Shown here one piece after another: positions 1 to 8,641 of a stretch of DNA of 64,000 bases. The first letter of the stretch is position 1. The number at the start of each line of letters is the position of its first letter. Location: contig ONJJ01000008.1 of the NCBI GenBank assembly GCA_900318115.1, positions 23,698 to 87,697 of the forward strand, written 5' to 3'. The position numbers and the translations under genes are program-made. A model generated the notes under the pieces. That model ran no database searches, was not told where the DNA came from, and saw nothing but the letters and a program-made list of their open reading frames with translations. The DNA is from an uncultured Prevotellaceae bacterium (GTDB lineage: Bacteria > Bacteroidota > Bacteroidia > Bacteroidales > Bacteroidaceae).

Positions 1-712
1 TTCCGAAGGGGCCGGGGATGAAACCGGTGCCTCCCTCTACGATGGGGTTGAAGGTGTCGATGGTGCGCACGCCGGTCTCAAGGAGTTTGAAGGGACGTGG
101 TTTCTCGCGGTAGTTCGTCATGGCGAACTTCACGGGCCAGTGCTGGATCATGTTGACGTCGAGGTCGGTGCCATCCTCGAGGGTGAGGGTGGCGATGGTG
201 TCCTCCACGCGGTACTTGCCTGCCTTGGCGATGCTCTTGACAGTGGCTGTCCCCTGCATCTGGAAGGGTGCCATGATCTTCAGGGGCTGGGAGTTCTCCT
301 CCACCTTTCCGAGCCAAGCGCTTGACTCCACCTTGTCTCCCGCTTTGACGATGGGTTCAAAGTCCCAGAGACGCTCGCGGTCGAGCGGGTCTGTGTACTG
401 GCCGCGGCGGAGGAAGACGCCCTCCATCTTGTCGAGGTCGTTCTGCAGACCATCGAAGTTTTTACTCAGCATGCCTGGTGCGAGCTGCACCTCGAGCATG
501 TGCCCCGTGAACTCGGCTGTCGCGCCGACCTTCAGTCCGCGGGTACTCTCGAAGACTTGTACATAGACGTCCTGTCCTACGACCTTGATGACTTCGCTCA
601 TGAGCTTGTCACCTCCCGTCTCGATGTAGCAGATTTCACCCTGCCTGACAGGTCCGTCCACGCGAAGTGTGACCATGTTGGCGATCACGCCTCTAACTGT
701 TCCTTTTGTCAT
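1..712 (-). CDS. ntpA: V-type ATP synthase subunit A, N-terminal part (cut by window edge)
   Basis: Catalytic, nucleotide-binding subunit of the V/A-type ATPase head, which couples ATP turnover to ion movement across the inner membrane. About 237 residues are visible, starting MTKGTVRGVIANMVTLRVDG at the ATG (complement 710-712). They cover the N-terminal beta-barrel and the non-homologous 'bulge' region, ending at IPGPFG, the first residues of the expected P-loop PGPFGAGKT; the rest lies outside the window. It is the third gene of a minus-strand set after subunit E and the DUF2764 protein, 109 bases after the latter. The gap holds a degenerate repeat of AATGT-type units (about 720-775). Family assignment is secure; the gene is partial only because of the window boundary. 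Confidence 0.93.
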   Translation of the reverse strand, partial: MTKGTVRGVIANMVTLRVDGPVRQGEICYIETGGDKLMSEVIKVVGQDVYVQVFESTRGLKVGATAEFTGHMLEVQLAPGMLSKNFDGLQNDLDKMEGVFLRRGQYTDPLDRERLWDFEPIVKAGDKVESSAWLGKVEENSQPLKIMAPFQMQGTATVKSIAKAGKYRVEDTIATLTLEDGTDLDVNMIQHWPVKFAMTNYREKPRPFKLLETGVRTIDTFNPIVEGGTGFIPGPFG

Positions 713-821
713 ATATACTGTTGAATGTTAAATGTCGATTCGTAGATTCGTGGAATGTCAAATGTTGAATGTCAAGGTGTTCTATGAAACATCTTCCATG
801 TCACATTTCTCATTTTGCCGT

Positions 822-1730
822 TCAGCGGCGGATGAATTCCTCTGGCACTTTGACAGTACCTCTCAGATCCTCGATGATTTGAGTGAATCGCTGACGTCCC
901 TGTTCGGGGTCGAGCAGCGCCCAGCGTTCGAGGATCTCGGTGCGAACGAGGTAGGCGAAGACGGCCGTGATGTCAAAGGGCTCGAAGAACGTGCGCTCGT
1001 CCAGCCAGTTCCAGCGGAGGGCGTCGATCTGTCGTTCCTTGTCCACGGGGTCTGTGGTCTCGGCAGCGCGCATCAGGGGTTGCACGTAGTCAAATTCTGC
1101 TCCGAGACCAAAGTCGGCCTGTGTGCTATGCTCGAGCAGAGCATTGACGACGGGGCCACTGCCCTGGACGTAATCTGCCAGTTGCCAGCCCTGACGACGA
1201 GCGATGAGGGCCGTCAGGATGTTGAGGATGTTGAAGTTCAGTTCGTACCAATCTGCCATCATCGTGTTGTGGCACTGGCGTGCGTAGTCGTAGTAGGCGA
1301 CCATGATAGCATCACGCGCAAACCATTTGAGGTCATTCAGATGAGTGTCGTAGGTACGCACGAAATCTGCCATGAATGCGGGGAAGCCCTTGACGGTGCC
1401 ATCGGTGGCCCTGGCGTCCTCCACGAATTGCTTGATGGTGGAATGGTCGTACAGGGCTGCTTTATTCCACTTTCCGTAGTCCTCGGGGAGCGGCAGGGTC
1501 TTGTTCGGGTCAACGATGATGTCGTAGGGACTCTTGCGTTTTCCGGCCTCAAGCATCTCCACCAGATTCTCGCAGTCGAAGCGGAGGAAATAGGTCTGGA
1601 GCAGGCGCTGGTCCTGAGGTTCCAGGATGCCTTCCAGTTCTTCCTTCATCTGGAGTAGGGAGTGCCGTGGCTGGGCGTCGGTGAGCTTCACATCGGGCAG
1701 GCCCGCCATTAAGCAATAGTAGTTTGCCAT
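822..1730 (-). CDS. DUF2764 family protein of the V-type ATPase operon
   Basis: A 302-residue soluble protein beginning MANYYCLMAGLPDVKLTD and ending near VPEEFIRR. This is the DUF2764 family, found between subunits E and A in bacteroidal V-ATPase operons. It is usually thought to take the place of subunit C (the central-stalk socket), although as far as I know this is an inference from position and helical content. No signal peptide or membrane segment is visible and the composition is helix-rich. It lies 121 bases after ntpE. That gap consists largely of short tandem units (TTTAATGA-type at 1738-1775, TCCTTAAA-type at 1835-1850). It is probably co-transcribed from the promoter upstream of ntpE. 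Confidence 0.88.
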   Translation of the reverse strand: MANYYCLMAGLPDVKLTDAQPRHSLLQMKEELEGILEPQDQRLLQTYFLRFDCENLVEMLEAGKRKSPYDIIVDPNKTLPLPEDYGKWNKAALYDHSTIKQFVEDARATDGTVKGFPAFMADFVRTYDTHLNDLKWFARDAIMVAYYDYARQCHNTMMADWYELNFNILNILTALIARRQGWQLADYVQGSGPVVNALLEHSTQADFGLGAEFDYVQPLMRAAETTDPVDKERQIDALRWNWLDERTFFEPFDITAVFAYLVRTEILERWALLDPEQGRQRFTQIIEDLRGTVKVPEEFIRR

Positions 1731-1851
1731 ATTTTGGATTTAATGATTTAATGATTTGTAATTTAATGATTTTGCATTCTTGTCAGCGGATCTCCTCTGG
1801 AGAGGAACCGTCCGGGGCAATCCTGCAATATAAAATCCTTAAATCCTTAAA

Positions 1852-2439
1852 TCAGAATAGCATGTCAATCAGTTGTGGGCGGAGGAAGTTCTTGAAGTAT
1901 GCTTCCAGTTCTTCCTTGCCGAAGTCCACGCGGTAGCTGCCGTCGGCGGGCTGCACGCTGAAGAGGGTCTGGTGTCCGTTGACCTTCTCGATCTTGACTC
2001 CCTTGTCGAGGAGTTCTTTTGCTTGTCGTGCGAAGTAAGCCTTGAGTGCTTCGGCATCCTCGGCAGAGATGACGATTTCCTGGTTCTTAGCCCATTCTGT
2101 GGCAATGGCCACGGCAAATCGGCCGAGGAAGTCCTTGTCGTCGGTCAGTGATTTGACGCTCTGTGCAACGATGCGATCTGTGACAACGTTGGTGATTTCG
2201 CTCTTCAGTGCGTTGAGTGCCTGGCTGGTGTAGAGTCGTAGTTCGCTCTTGGTGTTCTGGTCCAGTTCGGCCGCATCTTTCTTTGCTTTCTGGGAAATGG
2301 CCTCGGCTTGCGCTTTGGCGTCAGCGACGATTTTAGCGGCTTGCTGCTTGGCTTCGGCAACGATGCGTGCAGCTTCCTCCTGTCCTTTTTCTACGCCTTC
2401 GCGACGGATTCTGTCGGTGAGTTCTTGAATCTTTTCCAT
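1852..2439 (-). CDS. ntpE: V-type ATP synthase subunit E
   Basis: Peripheral-stalk subunit of the V/A-type ATPase, 195 residues. The first 80 residues form a charged, alanine-rich coiled coil (repeats such as AARIVAEAKQQAAKIVADAK). This is followed by a mixed alpha/beta head that binds the A/B ring, as usual for subunit E. It is the first gene of the minus-strand operon and has a near-consensus Bacteroidetes promoter 46 bases upstream. The stop TGA is immediately followed by GATTTAAG tandem units that belong to an intergenic repeat. Length and architecture fit the family well. Confidence 0.92.
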   Translation of the reverse strand: MEKIQELTDRIRREGVEKGQEEAARIVAEAKQQAAKIVADAKAQAEAISQKAKKDAAELDQNTKSELRLYTSQALNALKSEITNVVTDRIVAQSVKSLTDDKDFLGRFAVAIATEWAKNQEIVISAEDAEALKAYFARQAKELLDKGVKIEKVNGHQTLFSVQPADGSYRVDFGKEELEAYFKNFLRPQLIDMLF

Positions 2440-2484
2440 TGGGTGTTATGATGTTTTTATGTGATAATCCTTAAAAAACGCGTG

Positions 2485-2515
2485 CAAAAGTAGTCAAAAT
2501 CTTGCAGATAGCAAA
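2485..2515 (-). promoter_or_regulatory. Promoter of the V-ATPase operon
   Basis: On the minus strand TACTTTTG (complement 2485-2492) matches the Bacteroidetes -7 box TAnnTTTG. TTTG (complement 2512-2515) is a -33 box at the preferred 19-base spacing. The predicted transcript starts near 2478, giving a leader of about 38 bases before ntpE. Confidence 0.75.
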
Positions 2516-2638
2516 ATCTTTTCTCACCTTTTTGGACTTTTCGGCAGAAAAGAGCTTAGAAAAGGCGGAAAGGGACGTCCCGCTCACCCGTTTTGGGGTG
2601 TTGCGGAAGTCAGTTTGGTGTGAGAAGTGATGTCTGTG

Positions 2639-4804
2639 CTACTGTTCGGGGTCGAGGATAAAATCAAGTTGTTTCTTGTCGAGGTTGGCACGAGCGACTC
2701 TCACGCGGATGGGGTCGCCGAGGGTGAAGCGGCGATGGTGACGTTTGCCCCAGAGTTGGTAGTTGCGTTCGTCGAACTCATAGAAGTCGTCGTCGAGGTC
2801 GCGCAGAGGAATCATTCCCTCGCAGTGATTGTCGTTGAGTTCCACATAGATGCCGAACTCCGTCACGCCGGAAATGATGCCGTCGAAGGGCTTGCCAATC
2901 TTGTCGGCCATAAATTCCACTTGCTTATACTTGATGCTGGCTCGTTCGGCCAATGCCGCGGTCTGTTCGTTCTCTGAGGACAGCTCGCACAGGGCCTCGT
3001 ACTTCTCGGCGTTGGCACTGCGACCGCCTTCGGCGTAGCGCGAGAGCAGGCGGTGGACCATCAGGTCGGGGTAACGGCGGATGGGGGAGGTGAAATGGGT
3101 GTAATAGTCGAAGGCCAGTCCGTAGTGCCCGATATTAACCGTGGAATACTTGGCTTTCATCATGGCGCGCAGGGCCACCATTTCGACGAGGTTCTGTTCC
3201 TTGCTTCCGTGGACGTCGTGCAGGAGTTTGTTGAGGTTGTGCGAGATTTCAGTCTTGGTGCCGGTGTATTTCAACTTACGGCCGAACTTGGTGACGAACT
3301 GGCTGAGGTTGGCCAGCTTTTCTTGGTCGGGCTGCTCGTGGATGCGGTAGGGGAGCACCTTGGCCTTCTTGCCTTTGGGCACGCGCCCGATGCTTTCTGC
3401 CACAGTGCGGTTGGCCAGCAGCATAAACTCCTCGATGAGCTTGTTGGCATCTTTGGCTACCTTGATGTATGTGCCAAGAGGCTTGCCCTTTTCGTCGATG
3501 TCGAAGCGCACTTCCGGACGGTCGAAGTCCACGGCGCCCTTCTGGAACCGACGCTGGCGCAGAATCTTGGCCAGGCGGTTGAGGCAGAGCAGGGCTCCCT
3601 CCAGCTGTCCCAGAGGTGAGGACTTCTGTTCCTCGGTGATGGCATCGAACCAAGGTGTATCCTTGTCCTGGCCGGCGTTCTGGCTGAAGTTGGAGCCTGG
3701 CAGTGGTGTCGTGTGGTCTCCCGGAGCCTGATAGTCCTCCGGGCTGGCCTCGCCTCTGGCTTCCAGCAGGGCTTGCACTTCCTCGTAGGTGAAACGTCGG
3801 TCGCTGCGAGTGACGGTGTGTGCCAAATGCCAACGCTTGACTTCCGCCTTGTCGTTCATCTCGAAGATGACGCTGTAGGTGAGTTTGTCTTCGTTGGGAC
3901 GCAGGGAACATATCAGGTTGCAGAGGCGTTCGGGCAGCATAGGCACAGTTCTGTCCACGAGGTAGATGCTGGTGCCGCGTCGCATGGCTTCCTTGTCGAT
4001 GACAGAGCCCTCGGTGACGTAGTGACTGACGTCGGCGATGTGAACTCCTACCTCATACAGCTTGCTATTGGGTGATTTACTGCTTGTTATCTCGCGGAAG
4101 CTGAGGGCGTCGTCAAAATCCTTGGCATCGCGCGGGTCGATGGTGAAAGTGAGTCTGTCGCGCAGGTCCTCGCGCTCGGCGACGTCGCCGGGGGTAATCT
4201 GGCCACTGATCTGGTTGGCAGCCTCCTCCACATTTTTTGGGTAGGTGTAGGGCAGGTTGAACTCGGCGAGGATGGCGTGCATCTCCGTCTCGTTGTCTCC
4301 GGCTCGTCCCAGCACCTCCACGACACGCCCCACGGGGTTGCGTGCTCCCTCTGGCCAGTCGACGATGCGTGCCGTGACTTTGTCGCCCGTCTTGGCTCCT
4401 CGCAGCTGGTTCTTTGGGATGAAGATGTCGCCCCCGACCTCGCGGTTGTCTATGAGCAGGAAGGCGAAGTCCTTGCGCACGTCCATCCGCCCGACAAAGG
4501 TCTTCTGCATGAGTTGCTGTCGGCGTTCGTCGGCTTCCTGTTGCTTGCGTTCCTTGGCGGTAGGCTGCCCTGTGCGCTCGTAGCGCAGTGGCTCGCGCTC
4601 GACAATGAAATCCTGCATGACGAGGTCGTCAAGGACGTCCATGCAGAGGAGCTTGGATGGATGGGTGTTCAGGCCCAAGGTGCGAAAGAGGTTGCGAACG
4701 TCCACAATCTCGCCGTTGTGCTGCGAGAAGTAGTCGATGACCATTTGTGCAAGCTGAGGCTTGCGGAGGTGGCGGCTGTTGCCGTGTTTCTTTCCTTTAG
4801 ACAT
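2639..4804 (-). CDS. rnr: Ribonuclease R
   Basis: Processive 3'-5' exoribonuclease of the RNB/RNR family, 721 residues; it degrades structured RNA in the cytoplasm. An N-terminal winged-helix region (about 10-75) precedes cold-shock-like domains. The RNB catalytic domain carries the acidic signature TIDPRDAKDFDDALSF (about 246-261), with the metal-binding aspartates intact. The region near HFTSPIRRYPDLMVHRLL is the usual RNB C-terminal motif, and a C-terminal S1 domain begins around GKPFDGIISGVTEFGIYVEL. A family insertion of about 45 residues follows the TYEEVQALL segment (DYQAPGDHTTPLPGSNF...). The gene stands alone on the minus strand between divergent promoters. Assignment is secure. Confidence 0.95.
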   Translation of the reverse strand: MSKGKKHGNSRHLRKPQLAQMVIDYFSQHNGEIVDVRNLFRTLGLNTHPSKLLCMDVLDDLVMQDFIVEREPLRYERTGQPTAKERKQQEADERRQQLMQKTFVGRMDVRKDFAFLLIDNREVGGDIFIPKNQLRGAKTGDKVTARIVDWPEGARNPVGRVVEVLGRAGDNETEMHAILAEFNLPYTYPKNVEEAANQISGQITPGDVAEREDLRDRLTFTIDPRDAKDFDDALSFREITSSKSPNSKLYEVGVHIADVSHYVTEGSVIDKEAMRRGTSIYLVDRTVPMLPERLCNLICSLRPNEDKLTYSVIFEMNDKAEVKRWHLAHTVTRSDRRFTYEEVQALLEARGEASPEDYQAPGDHTTPLPGSNFSQNAGQDKDTPWFDAITEEQKSSPLGQLEGALLCLNRLAKILRQRRFQKGAVDFDRPEVRFDIDEKGKPLGTYIKVAKDANKLIEEFMLLANRTVAESIGRVPKGKKAKVLPYRIHEQPDQEKLANLSQFVTKFGRKLKYTGTKTEISHNLNKLLHDVHGSKEQNLVEMVALRAMMKAKYSTVNIGHYGLAFDYYTHFTSPIRRYPDLMVHRLLSRYAEGGRSANAEKYEALCELSSENEQTAALAERASIKYKQVEFMADKIGKPFDGIISGVTEFGIYVELNDNHCEGMIPLRDLDDDFYEFDERNYQLWGKRHHRRFTLGDPIRVRVARANLDKKQLDFILDPEQ

Positions 4805-4828
4805 AGCTGTATAGGTTTAGTTTTGGCG

Positions 4829-4836
4829 CAAAGATA
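4829..4836 (-). promoter_or_regulatory. Probable -7 box for rnr
   Basis: TATCTTTG on the minus strand, 25 bases upstream of the rnr ATG, matches TAnnTTTG. The nearest TTTG upstream is at a longer than usual spacing (24), so only the -7 element is well supported. Confidence 0.55.
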
Positions 4837-4910
4837 GGGAAAAGTTGGATATTTAAAGTGCAAAATGGAATTTTTTTGTTGTCAGGGTGCACTTTTTGCT
4901 ACATTTTCAC

Positions 4911-4918
4911 TACTTTTG
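4911..4918 (+). promoter_or_regulatory. Probable -7 box for the epimerase gene
   Basis: TACTTTTG matches the Bacteroidetes -7 box and lies 24 bases before the chosen ATG at 4942. This argues against the in-frame start at 4858, which lies upstream of the promoter. No -33 box at ideal spacing is seen. Confidence 0.55.
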
Positions 4919-4941
4919 CGCTCAAATTAGTGAAAAGACCT

Positions 4942-5958
4942 ATGCGTATACTCGTTACTGGAGCCTCTGGCTTCATCGGAAGTTTTATAGTGAGCGAAGC
5001 GCTGGATCGCGGCCACGAGGTGTGGGCTGGCATCCGGGCTACGAGCAACTTGCAGTACATCATGGACAAGCGTATCAATTTCCTGGATCTGAACCTGAGT
5101 TCTCCGGAACAGCTGCATCTGCAGCTCTCTGCCGTGAAGGAACAGATGGGAGGCAGTTGGGACTACGTCATCCATGCGGCAGGTGCCACCAAGGCCCGTC
5201 ACTCTCGCGACTTCTATCGCACGAACTTCGAGGGCACGCGCAACCTCGTCAACGCTCTGATTCAGGAAGAAATGGTTCCCCGTCGTTTTGTCTTCCTCAG
5301 CTCCCTCAGCATCTTCGGTGCTATTCGCGAGCAAGACTACAGCCCCATCCGTGACACCGATACCCCTCAGCCCAACACCCATTACGGCAAGAGCAAGTGG
5401 CAGGCAGAGCAATGGCTGCAGGAGCAGAAAGAAGTGCCTTGGGTCATCCTGCGCCCTACGGGGGTCTATGGTCCTCGTGAGCGTGACTACTACCTGATGG
5501 CAAAGAGCATCAAGCAACATGTGGATTTCGCTGTGGGCTATCGCCCCCAGGAAATCACCTTTGTCTATGTCCGCGATGTGGTGCAGGCTGTGTTCTTGGC
5601 CTGCGAACGTCCGGCAGAGGACGTGGTCCACCACGCTTTCTTCCTCTCCGATGGCAAGAGCTACAGCAGCCGTGCTTTCAGCGACCTCCTTCAGCGGGAG
5701 ATTGGTGTGCGCCACGTGCTCCACGTCAAGGCTCCGAAATGGTTCCTCCGTGCCATCTGTGCCGTCAACGGCACCTTCTGCAAGCTGGCGGGAACGTTGA
5801 CTACACTGAATATGGACAAATATCATATTCTGAGCCAACGCAATTGGAATTGTGACATCGAACCCGCCCGCCGGCTGCTGGGCTTCGATCCCCAATGGGG
5901 ACTCGAGGCTGGCGTGAAAGAGACCGTGGCCTGGTACAAGGAAAAGGGCTGGCTTTAA
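4942..5958 (+). CDS. NAD(P)-dependent epimerase/dehydratase (extended SDR)
   Basis: A 338-residue extended short-chain dehydrogenase, probably acting on a nucleotide sugar or sterol-like substrate in the cytoplasm. The N-terminus has the Rossmann motif VTGASGFIGS, then HAAGATKA for the cofactor pocket. The catalytic set is Ser in SSLSIFGA plus Tyr-x3-Lys in HYGKSKW. The C-terminal part is consistent with a substrate-binding lid. The substrate cannot be deduced, since neighbours give no pathway context. The start is at 4942 rather than 4858 because the promoter-like TACTTTTG lies at 4911-4918. The stop codon sits in the middle of a 24-base perfect palindrome. Confidence 0.85.
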   Translation: MRILVTGASGFIGSFIVSEALDRGHEVWAGIRATSNLQYIMDKRINFLDLNLSSPEQLHLQLSAVKEQMGGSWDYVIHAAGATKARHSRDFYRTNFEGTRNLVNALIQEEMVPRRFVFLSSLSIFGAIREQDYSPIRDTDTPQPNTHYGKSKWQAEQWLQEQKEVPWVILRPTGVYGPRERDYYLMAKSIKQHVDFAVGYRPQEITFVYVRDVVQAVFLACERPAEDVVHHAFFLSDGKSYSSRAFSDLLQREIGVRHVLHVKAPKWFLRAICAVNGTFCKLAGTLTTLNMDKYHILSQRNWNCDIEPARRLLGFDPQWGLEAGVKETVAWYKEKGWL

Positions 5959-5968
5959 AGCCAGCCCT
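5945..5968. terminator. 24-base perfect palindrome between convergent genes
   Basis: The sequence from AGGGCTGGCT to AGCCAGCCCT is its own reverse complement over 24 bases. It contains the epimerase stop TAA and lies 28 bases from the 3' end of the facing rlmL-like gene. It is probably a bidirectional terminator, although no long T run follows on either strand. Confidence 0.6.
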
Positions 5969-5995
5969 GGGAGTTGTCGCTTAATCCGTTTCAGC

Positions 5996-7522
5996 TTAAT
6001 CTTCATCTTCATCGCGCCCGCCGAAGAAACGCCTACGGGCTTCCTGGCGTGCTGCGCGGTCGTTGCCCTTCGAGCGGTAGTCTTTACCGCCGCCGCCTCG
6101 ACGGCTCTTTCCTCCGCCACGATCCGACGAATCGCCGCGGAAGGATCGTCCGCGGTCGCCACGGCTGTCGCGATCGCTGGAGTCGCCCTTGACACCACGT
6201 CCGCGCTTGGAGTATTTGTTGAAGCGGTGGTCGCCTGCGCGCTCCTCACGTTCGTCTTCGCGGTCATCGTGGTCGCCAAAGCTGCGCTTGAACTCATCGC
6301 GATGCTGCTTGAAGCGCCGTTTCTGGGCCATCTGCCTGCGCTCGTCGTCCGTCTTCACGGTGCCGCCTGCTGCACGATGGGATTCCAGCCGCCCGTCGAA
6401 GAGCACGTATTTGCGCAGCTCGCATTCCAGCGAGCCGTTGAAGAGCGGAGTCTTCAGCGAGGGCTTCAGCCCAATCTGCTCGAAACACTCCTCGCGGTAG
6501 CTGAGCACCCAAGCTTCGCCACCAGTGTGCTCGCGCTTCAGTTTCTGTCCGATAGTGCGGTAGAGTCCCAGCAGGTCGGGGCTGGAAATTCGTTCGCCGT
6601 AGGGTGGGTTGGTGACGATGAGCGGTGTGGCGGCCTCGGGCAGCGCGAGGGGTCGTTTCGTGAAGTCTGCTTCTTCGATGGTGATGTCCTTGGCCAGTCC
6701 TGCTGCACGAACGTTGCGCGATGCGATGCCTACGGCTTTCGGATCGATATCCCGCCCGTAAATGTGATGGGTGAAATCGCGTTCCTGCGAGTCGTCGTTG
6801 TAGATCTTCTCAAATAGATCGCGGTCGAAGTCCGACCATTTCTCGAATGCGTAGCCCTGGCGGAACACACCCGGAGCGATGCCGCGTGCGATGAGTGCTG
6901 CCTCGATACACAGGGTGCCACTGCCGCAGAAAGGATCCAGGAAGTCCGTCTCGCCGCGCCAGCCCGTCATCAGGATGATGCCCGCTGCCAGCACCTCGTT
7001 CAGGGGGGCTGCCACCGTCTCCTGGCGATAGCCTCGGCGATGCAGGCTCTCGCCGCTGCTGTCCAGTGCCAGCGTGGCGTCGTACTCCGAGATGTGGATG
7101 TGCAGCTGCAGATCAGGGTTGGAAACACTGACGTTTGGGCGGCGTCCTGTGCGCTCGCGGAACTGGTCGGCGATGGCATCCTTGACCTTGTAGGCCACGA
7201 ACTTGGAGTGGTGGAATTCAGGCGAGAAGACTACGCTGTCCACGGCAAACGTGGTCTGCTCTGTCAGGTACTCTGTCCAGTCGATGGCCTTCACGGCGTT
7301 GTACACGTCGTCGGCGCTCTTGGCCTTGAAATGTTTGATGGGTTTGAGCACGCGGATGGCGGTGCGCAGGCAGAAGTTGGCGCGATACATCATTTCCTTG
7401 TCACCCGTGAAGGTGACCATTCGGCGGCCAATCTGAATATCGCTGGCACCCAGTTCCGTAAGTTCCTGGGCGAGCAGGGGTTCAAGACCTTGGAAAGTCT
7501 TGGCAATGAGTTCGGTTGTCAT
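5996..7522 (-). CDS. THUMP-domain class I RNA methyltransferase (RlmL N-half-like) with RGG/acidic tail
   Basis: A 508-residue SAM-dependent methyltransferase predicted to make m2G in RNA (23S rRNA as in the RlmL N-terminal half, or tRNA as in TrmN/YpsC relatives). A THUMP domain (about 45-155) precedes the Rossmann fold, with SAM motif FLDPFCGSGTLCIEAALIA and catalytic motif IVTNPPYGERIS. The last 110 residues or so (from about MAQKRRFKQHRDEF) are a low-complexity Arg/Gly/Asp/Ser tail with SSDRGGGKSRRGGGGKDYR-type repeats, which looks like an RNA-binding disordered extension. It follows the serine acetyltransferase gene by 15 bases and probably shares its transcript. The exact target nucleotide is not known. 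Confidence 0.85.
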   Translation of the reverse strand: MTTELIAKTFQGLEPLLAQELTELGASDIQIGRRMVTFTGDKEMMYRANFCLRTAIRVLKPIKHFKAKSADDVYNAVKAIDWTEYLTEQTTFAVDSVVFSPEFHHSKFVAYKVKDAIADQFRERTGRRPNVSVSNPDLQLHIHISEYDATLALDSSGESLHRRGYRQETVAAPLNEVLAAGIILMTGWRGETDFLDPFCGSGTLCIEAALIARGIAPGVFRQGYAFEKWSDFDRDLFEKIYNDDSQERDFTHHIYGRDIDPKAVGIASRNVRAAGLAKDITIEEADFTKRPLALPEAATPLIVTNPPYGERISSPDLLGLYRTIGQKLKREHTGGEAWVLSYREECFEQIGLKPSLKTPLFNGSLECELRKYVLFDGRLESHRAAGGTVKTDDERRQMAQKRRFKQHRDEFKRSFGDHDDREDEREERAGDHRFNKYSKRGRGVKGDSSDRDSRGDRGRSFRGDSSDRGGGKSRRGGGGKDYRSKGNDRAARQEARRRFFGGRDEDED

Positions 7523-7537
7523 TTTGTTTTTGGGGGG

Positions 7538-8458
7538 TTAGTGGCAGTATTTATTTTGGAGGATGCGCGTGCCGGGCGGCACGTCCTCCGTCACCCAGAT
7601 GTTACCTCCGATGACGGCGTCGTGGCCGATGGTGATGCGTCCGAGCACCGTGGAGTTGGCATAGACGATGACGTTGTCCTCGAGGATGGGGTGGCGTGGA
7701 ATGCCTTTGATGGGGTTGCCCTGGTCGTCCACGGGGAAGCTCTTGGCACCCAGGGTGACACCCTGATAGAGCTTCACGCCATTGCCGATGATGCAGGTGG
7801 CACCGATGACGACGCCAGTGCCGTGGTCGATGGTGAAGTGGTGGCCGATGGTGGCGGCAGGATGGATGTCGATACCTGTCTCGCTGTGCGCCATCTCGGT
7901 GATGATGCGTGGGATGAGGGGCACACCCAGCTTCAGCAGTTCGTGGGCGATGCGGTAGTTGGTGACGGCCTTGATGACAGGGTAGCAGGAAATGACTTCG
8001 CCATAGGTCTCTGCGGCAGGGTCGCCCAGGTAGGCCGCTTCCACGTCGGTGGCCAGTGTCTGGCGCAGGATGGGCAGTTTCTGTACGAAAGCCCGTGCCA
8101 GTTCCGATGCCTTGCGGCGTCGGGAGTTCTGGGCAGAGGCATAGGTCTCGCCGTAGGCCTCCGCTTCGCCCCAGCCCGTGGCGAAGCACAGTCCGGCCTG
8201 GATCTGCTCACAGAGGATGCCGTAGAGGCGCTCCATTCCAACGCCGATGTGATAGATGAGATTCTGGGAGTTCACGTTGCTCTTCCCATAGAATCCCGGG
8301 AAGAGGATGCTGCGGCACAAATCCATTGCCTCAGCCAACTCTGGCTGAGAGGGAAGCGGGTCGCCGTCACGATGCTCGTGGAACAGGCCGCACAGCGACT
8401 TCGGGCTGGCCAGCTCTGTGGCCACCGTCGTCAGGAGGGATTGCGTAGAACGATTCAT
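7538..8458 (-). CDS. cysE: Serine O-acetyltransferase
   Basis: Transfers acetyl from acetyl-CoA to L-serine, the first committed step of cysteine synthesis; cytoplasmic. It has 306 residues, with an N-terminal helical domain of about 180 residues. A left-handed beta-helix follows, visible as hexapeptide repeats from IDIHPAATIGHHFTIDHGTG through VIGATCIIGNGVKLYQGVTLGAKSF to VLGRITIGHDAVIGGN. The active-site His lies in the DHGTG segment as in known CysE/EpsC enzymes. The protein ends RILQNKYCH. The length and insert pattern are those of the bacteroidal, EpsC-like type. First gene of a two-gene minus-strand set. Confidence 0.92.
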   Translation of the reverse strand: MNRSTQSLLTTVATELASPKSLCGLFHEHRDGDPLPSQPELAEAMDLCRSILFPGFYGKSNVNSQNLIYHIGVGMERLYGILCEQIQAGLCFATGWGEAEAYGETYASAQNSRRRKASELARAFVQKLPILRQTLATDVEAAYLGDPAAETYGEVISCYPVIKAVTNYRIAHELLKLGVPLIPRIITEMAHSETGIDIHPAATIGHHFTIDHGTGVVIGATCIIGNGVKLYQGVTLGAKSFPVDDQGNPIKGIPRHPILEDNVIVYANSTVLGRITIGHDAVIGGNIWVTEDVPPGTRILQNKYCH

Positions 8459-8469
8459 TTTTTCCGGCG

Positions 8470-8499
8470 CAAAGGTAGATATTATTTTACGACTTCAAG
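8470..8499 (-). promoter_or_regulatory. Promoter for cysE and rlmL-like gene
   Basis: TACCTTTG (complement 8470-8477) matches the -7 box. CTTG at complement 8496-8499 is a weak -33 box at 18 bases. The start would fall only about 5 bases before the ATG, so the mRNA has an unusually short leader. Confidence 0.55.
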
Positions 8500-8585
8500 T
8501 AAAAGGAATCCTTAAATTTTGCTAAAAGTTCGCCTCCTGCGTATTGTTTCCTCTTTCTGGCGCTGACGAAATCACATTTTATACC

Positions 8586-8593
8586 TAACTTTG
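8586..8593 (+). promoter_or_regulatory. Probable -7 box for putA-like gene
   Basis: TAACTTTG matches TAnnTTTG and lies about 48 bases upstream of the ATG at 8642. No clear -33 TTTG at standard spacing. Confidence 0.45.
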
Positions 8594-8641
8594 CCCTCGA
8601 AGAACTGGAATTGACATAATACCTTTACCGATTTTGTAGTT

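Noticed and set aside
7040-8515. Long plus-strand open frame (about 490 codons) over rlmL and cysE
   Set aside because: It lies antisense to two well-recognised genes, its Val/Gly/Asp-rich composition is typical of a high-GC shadow frame, and no motif is recognisable.
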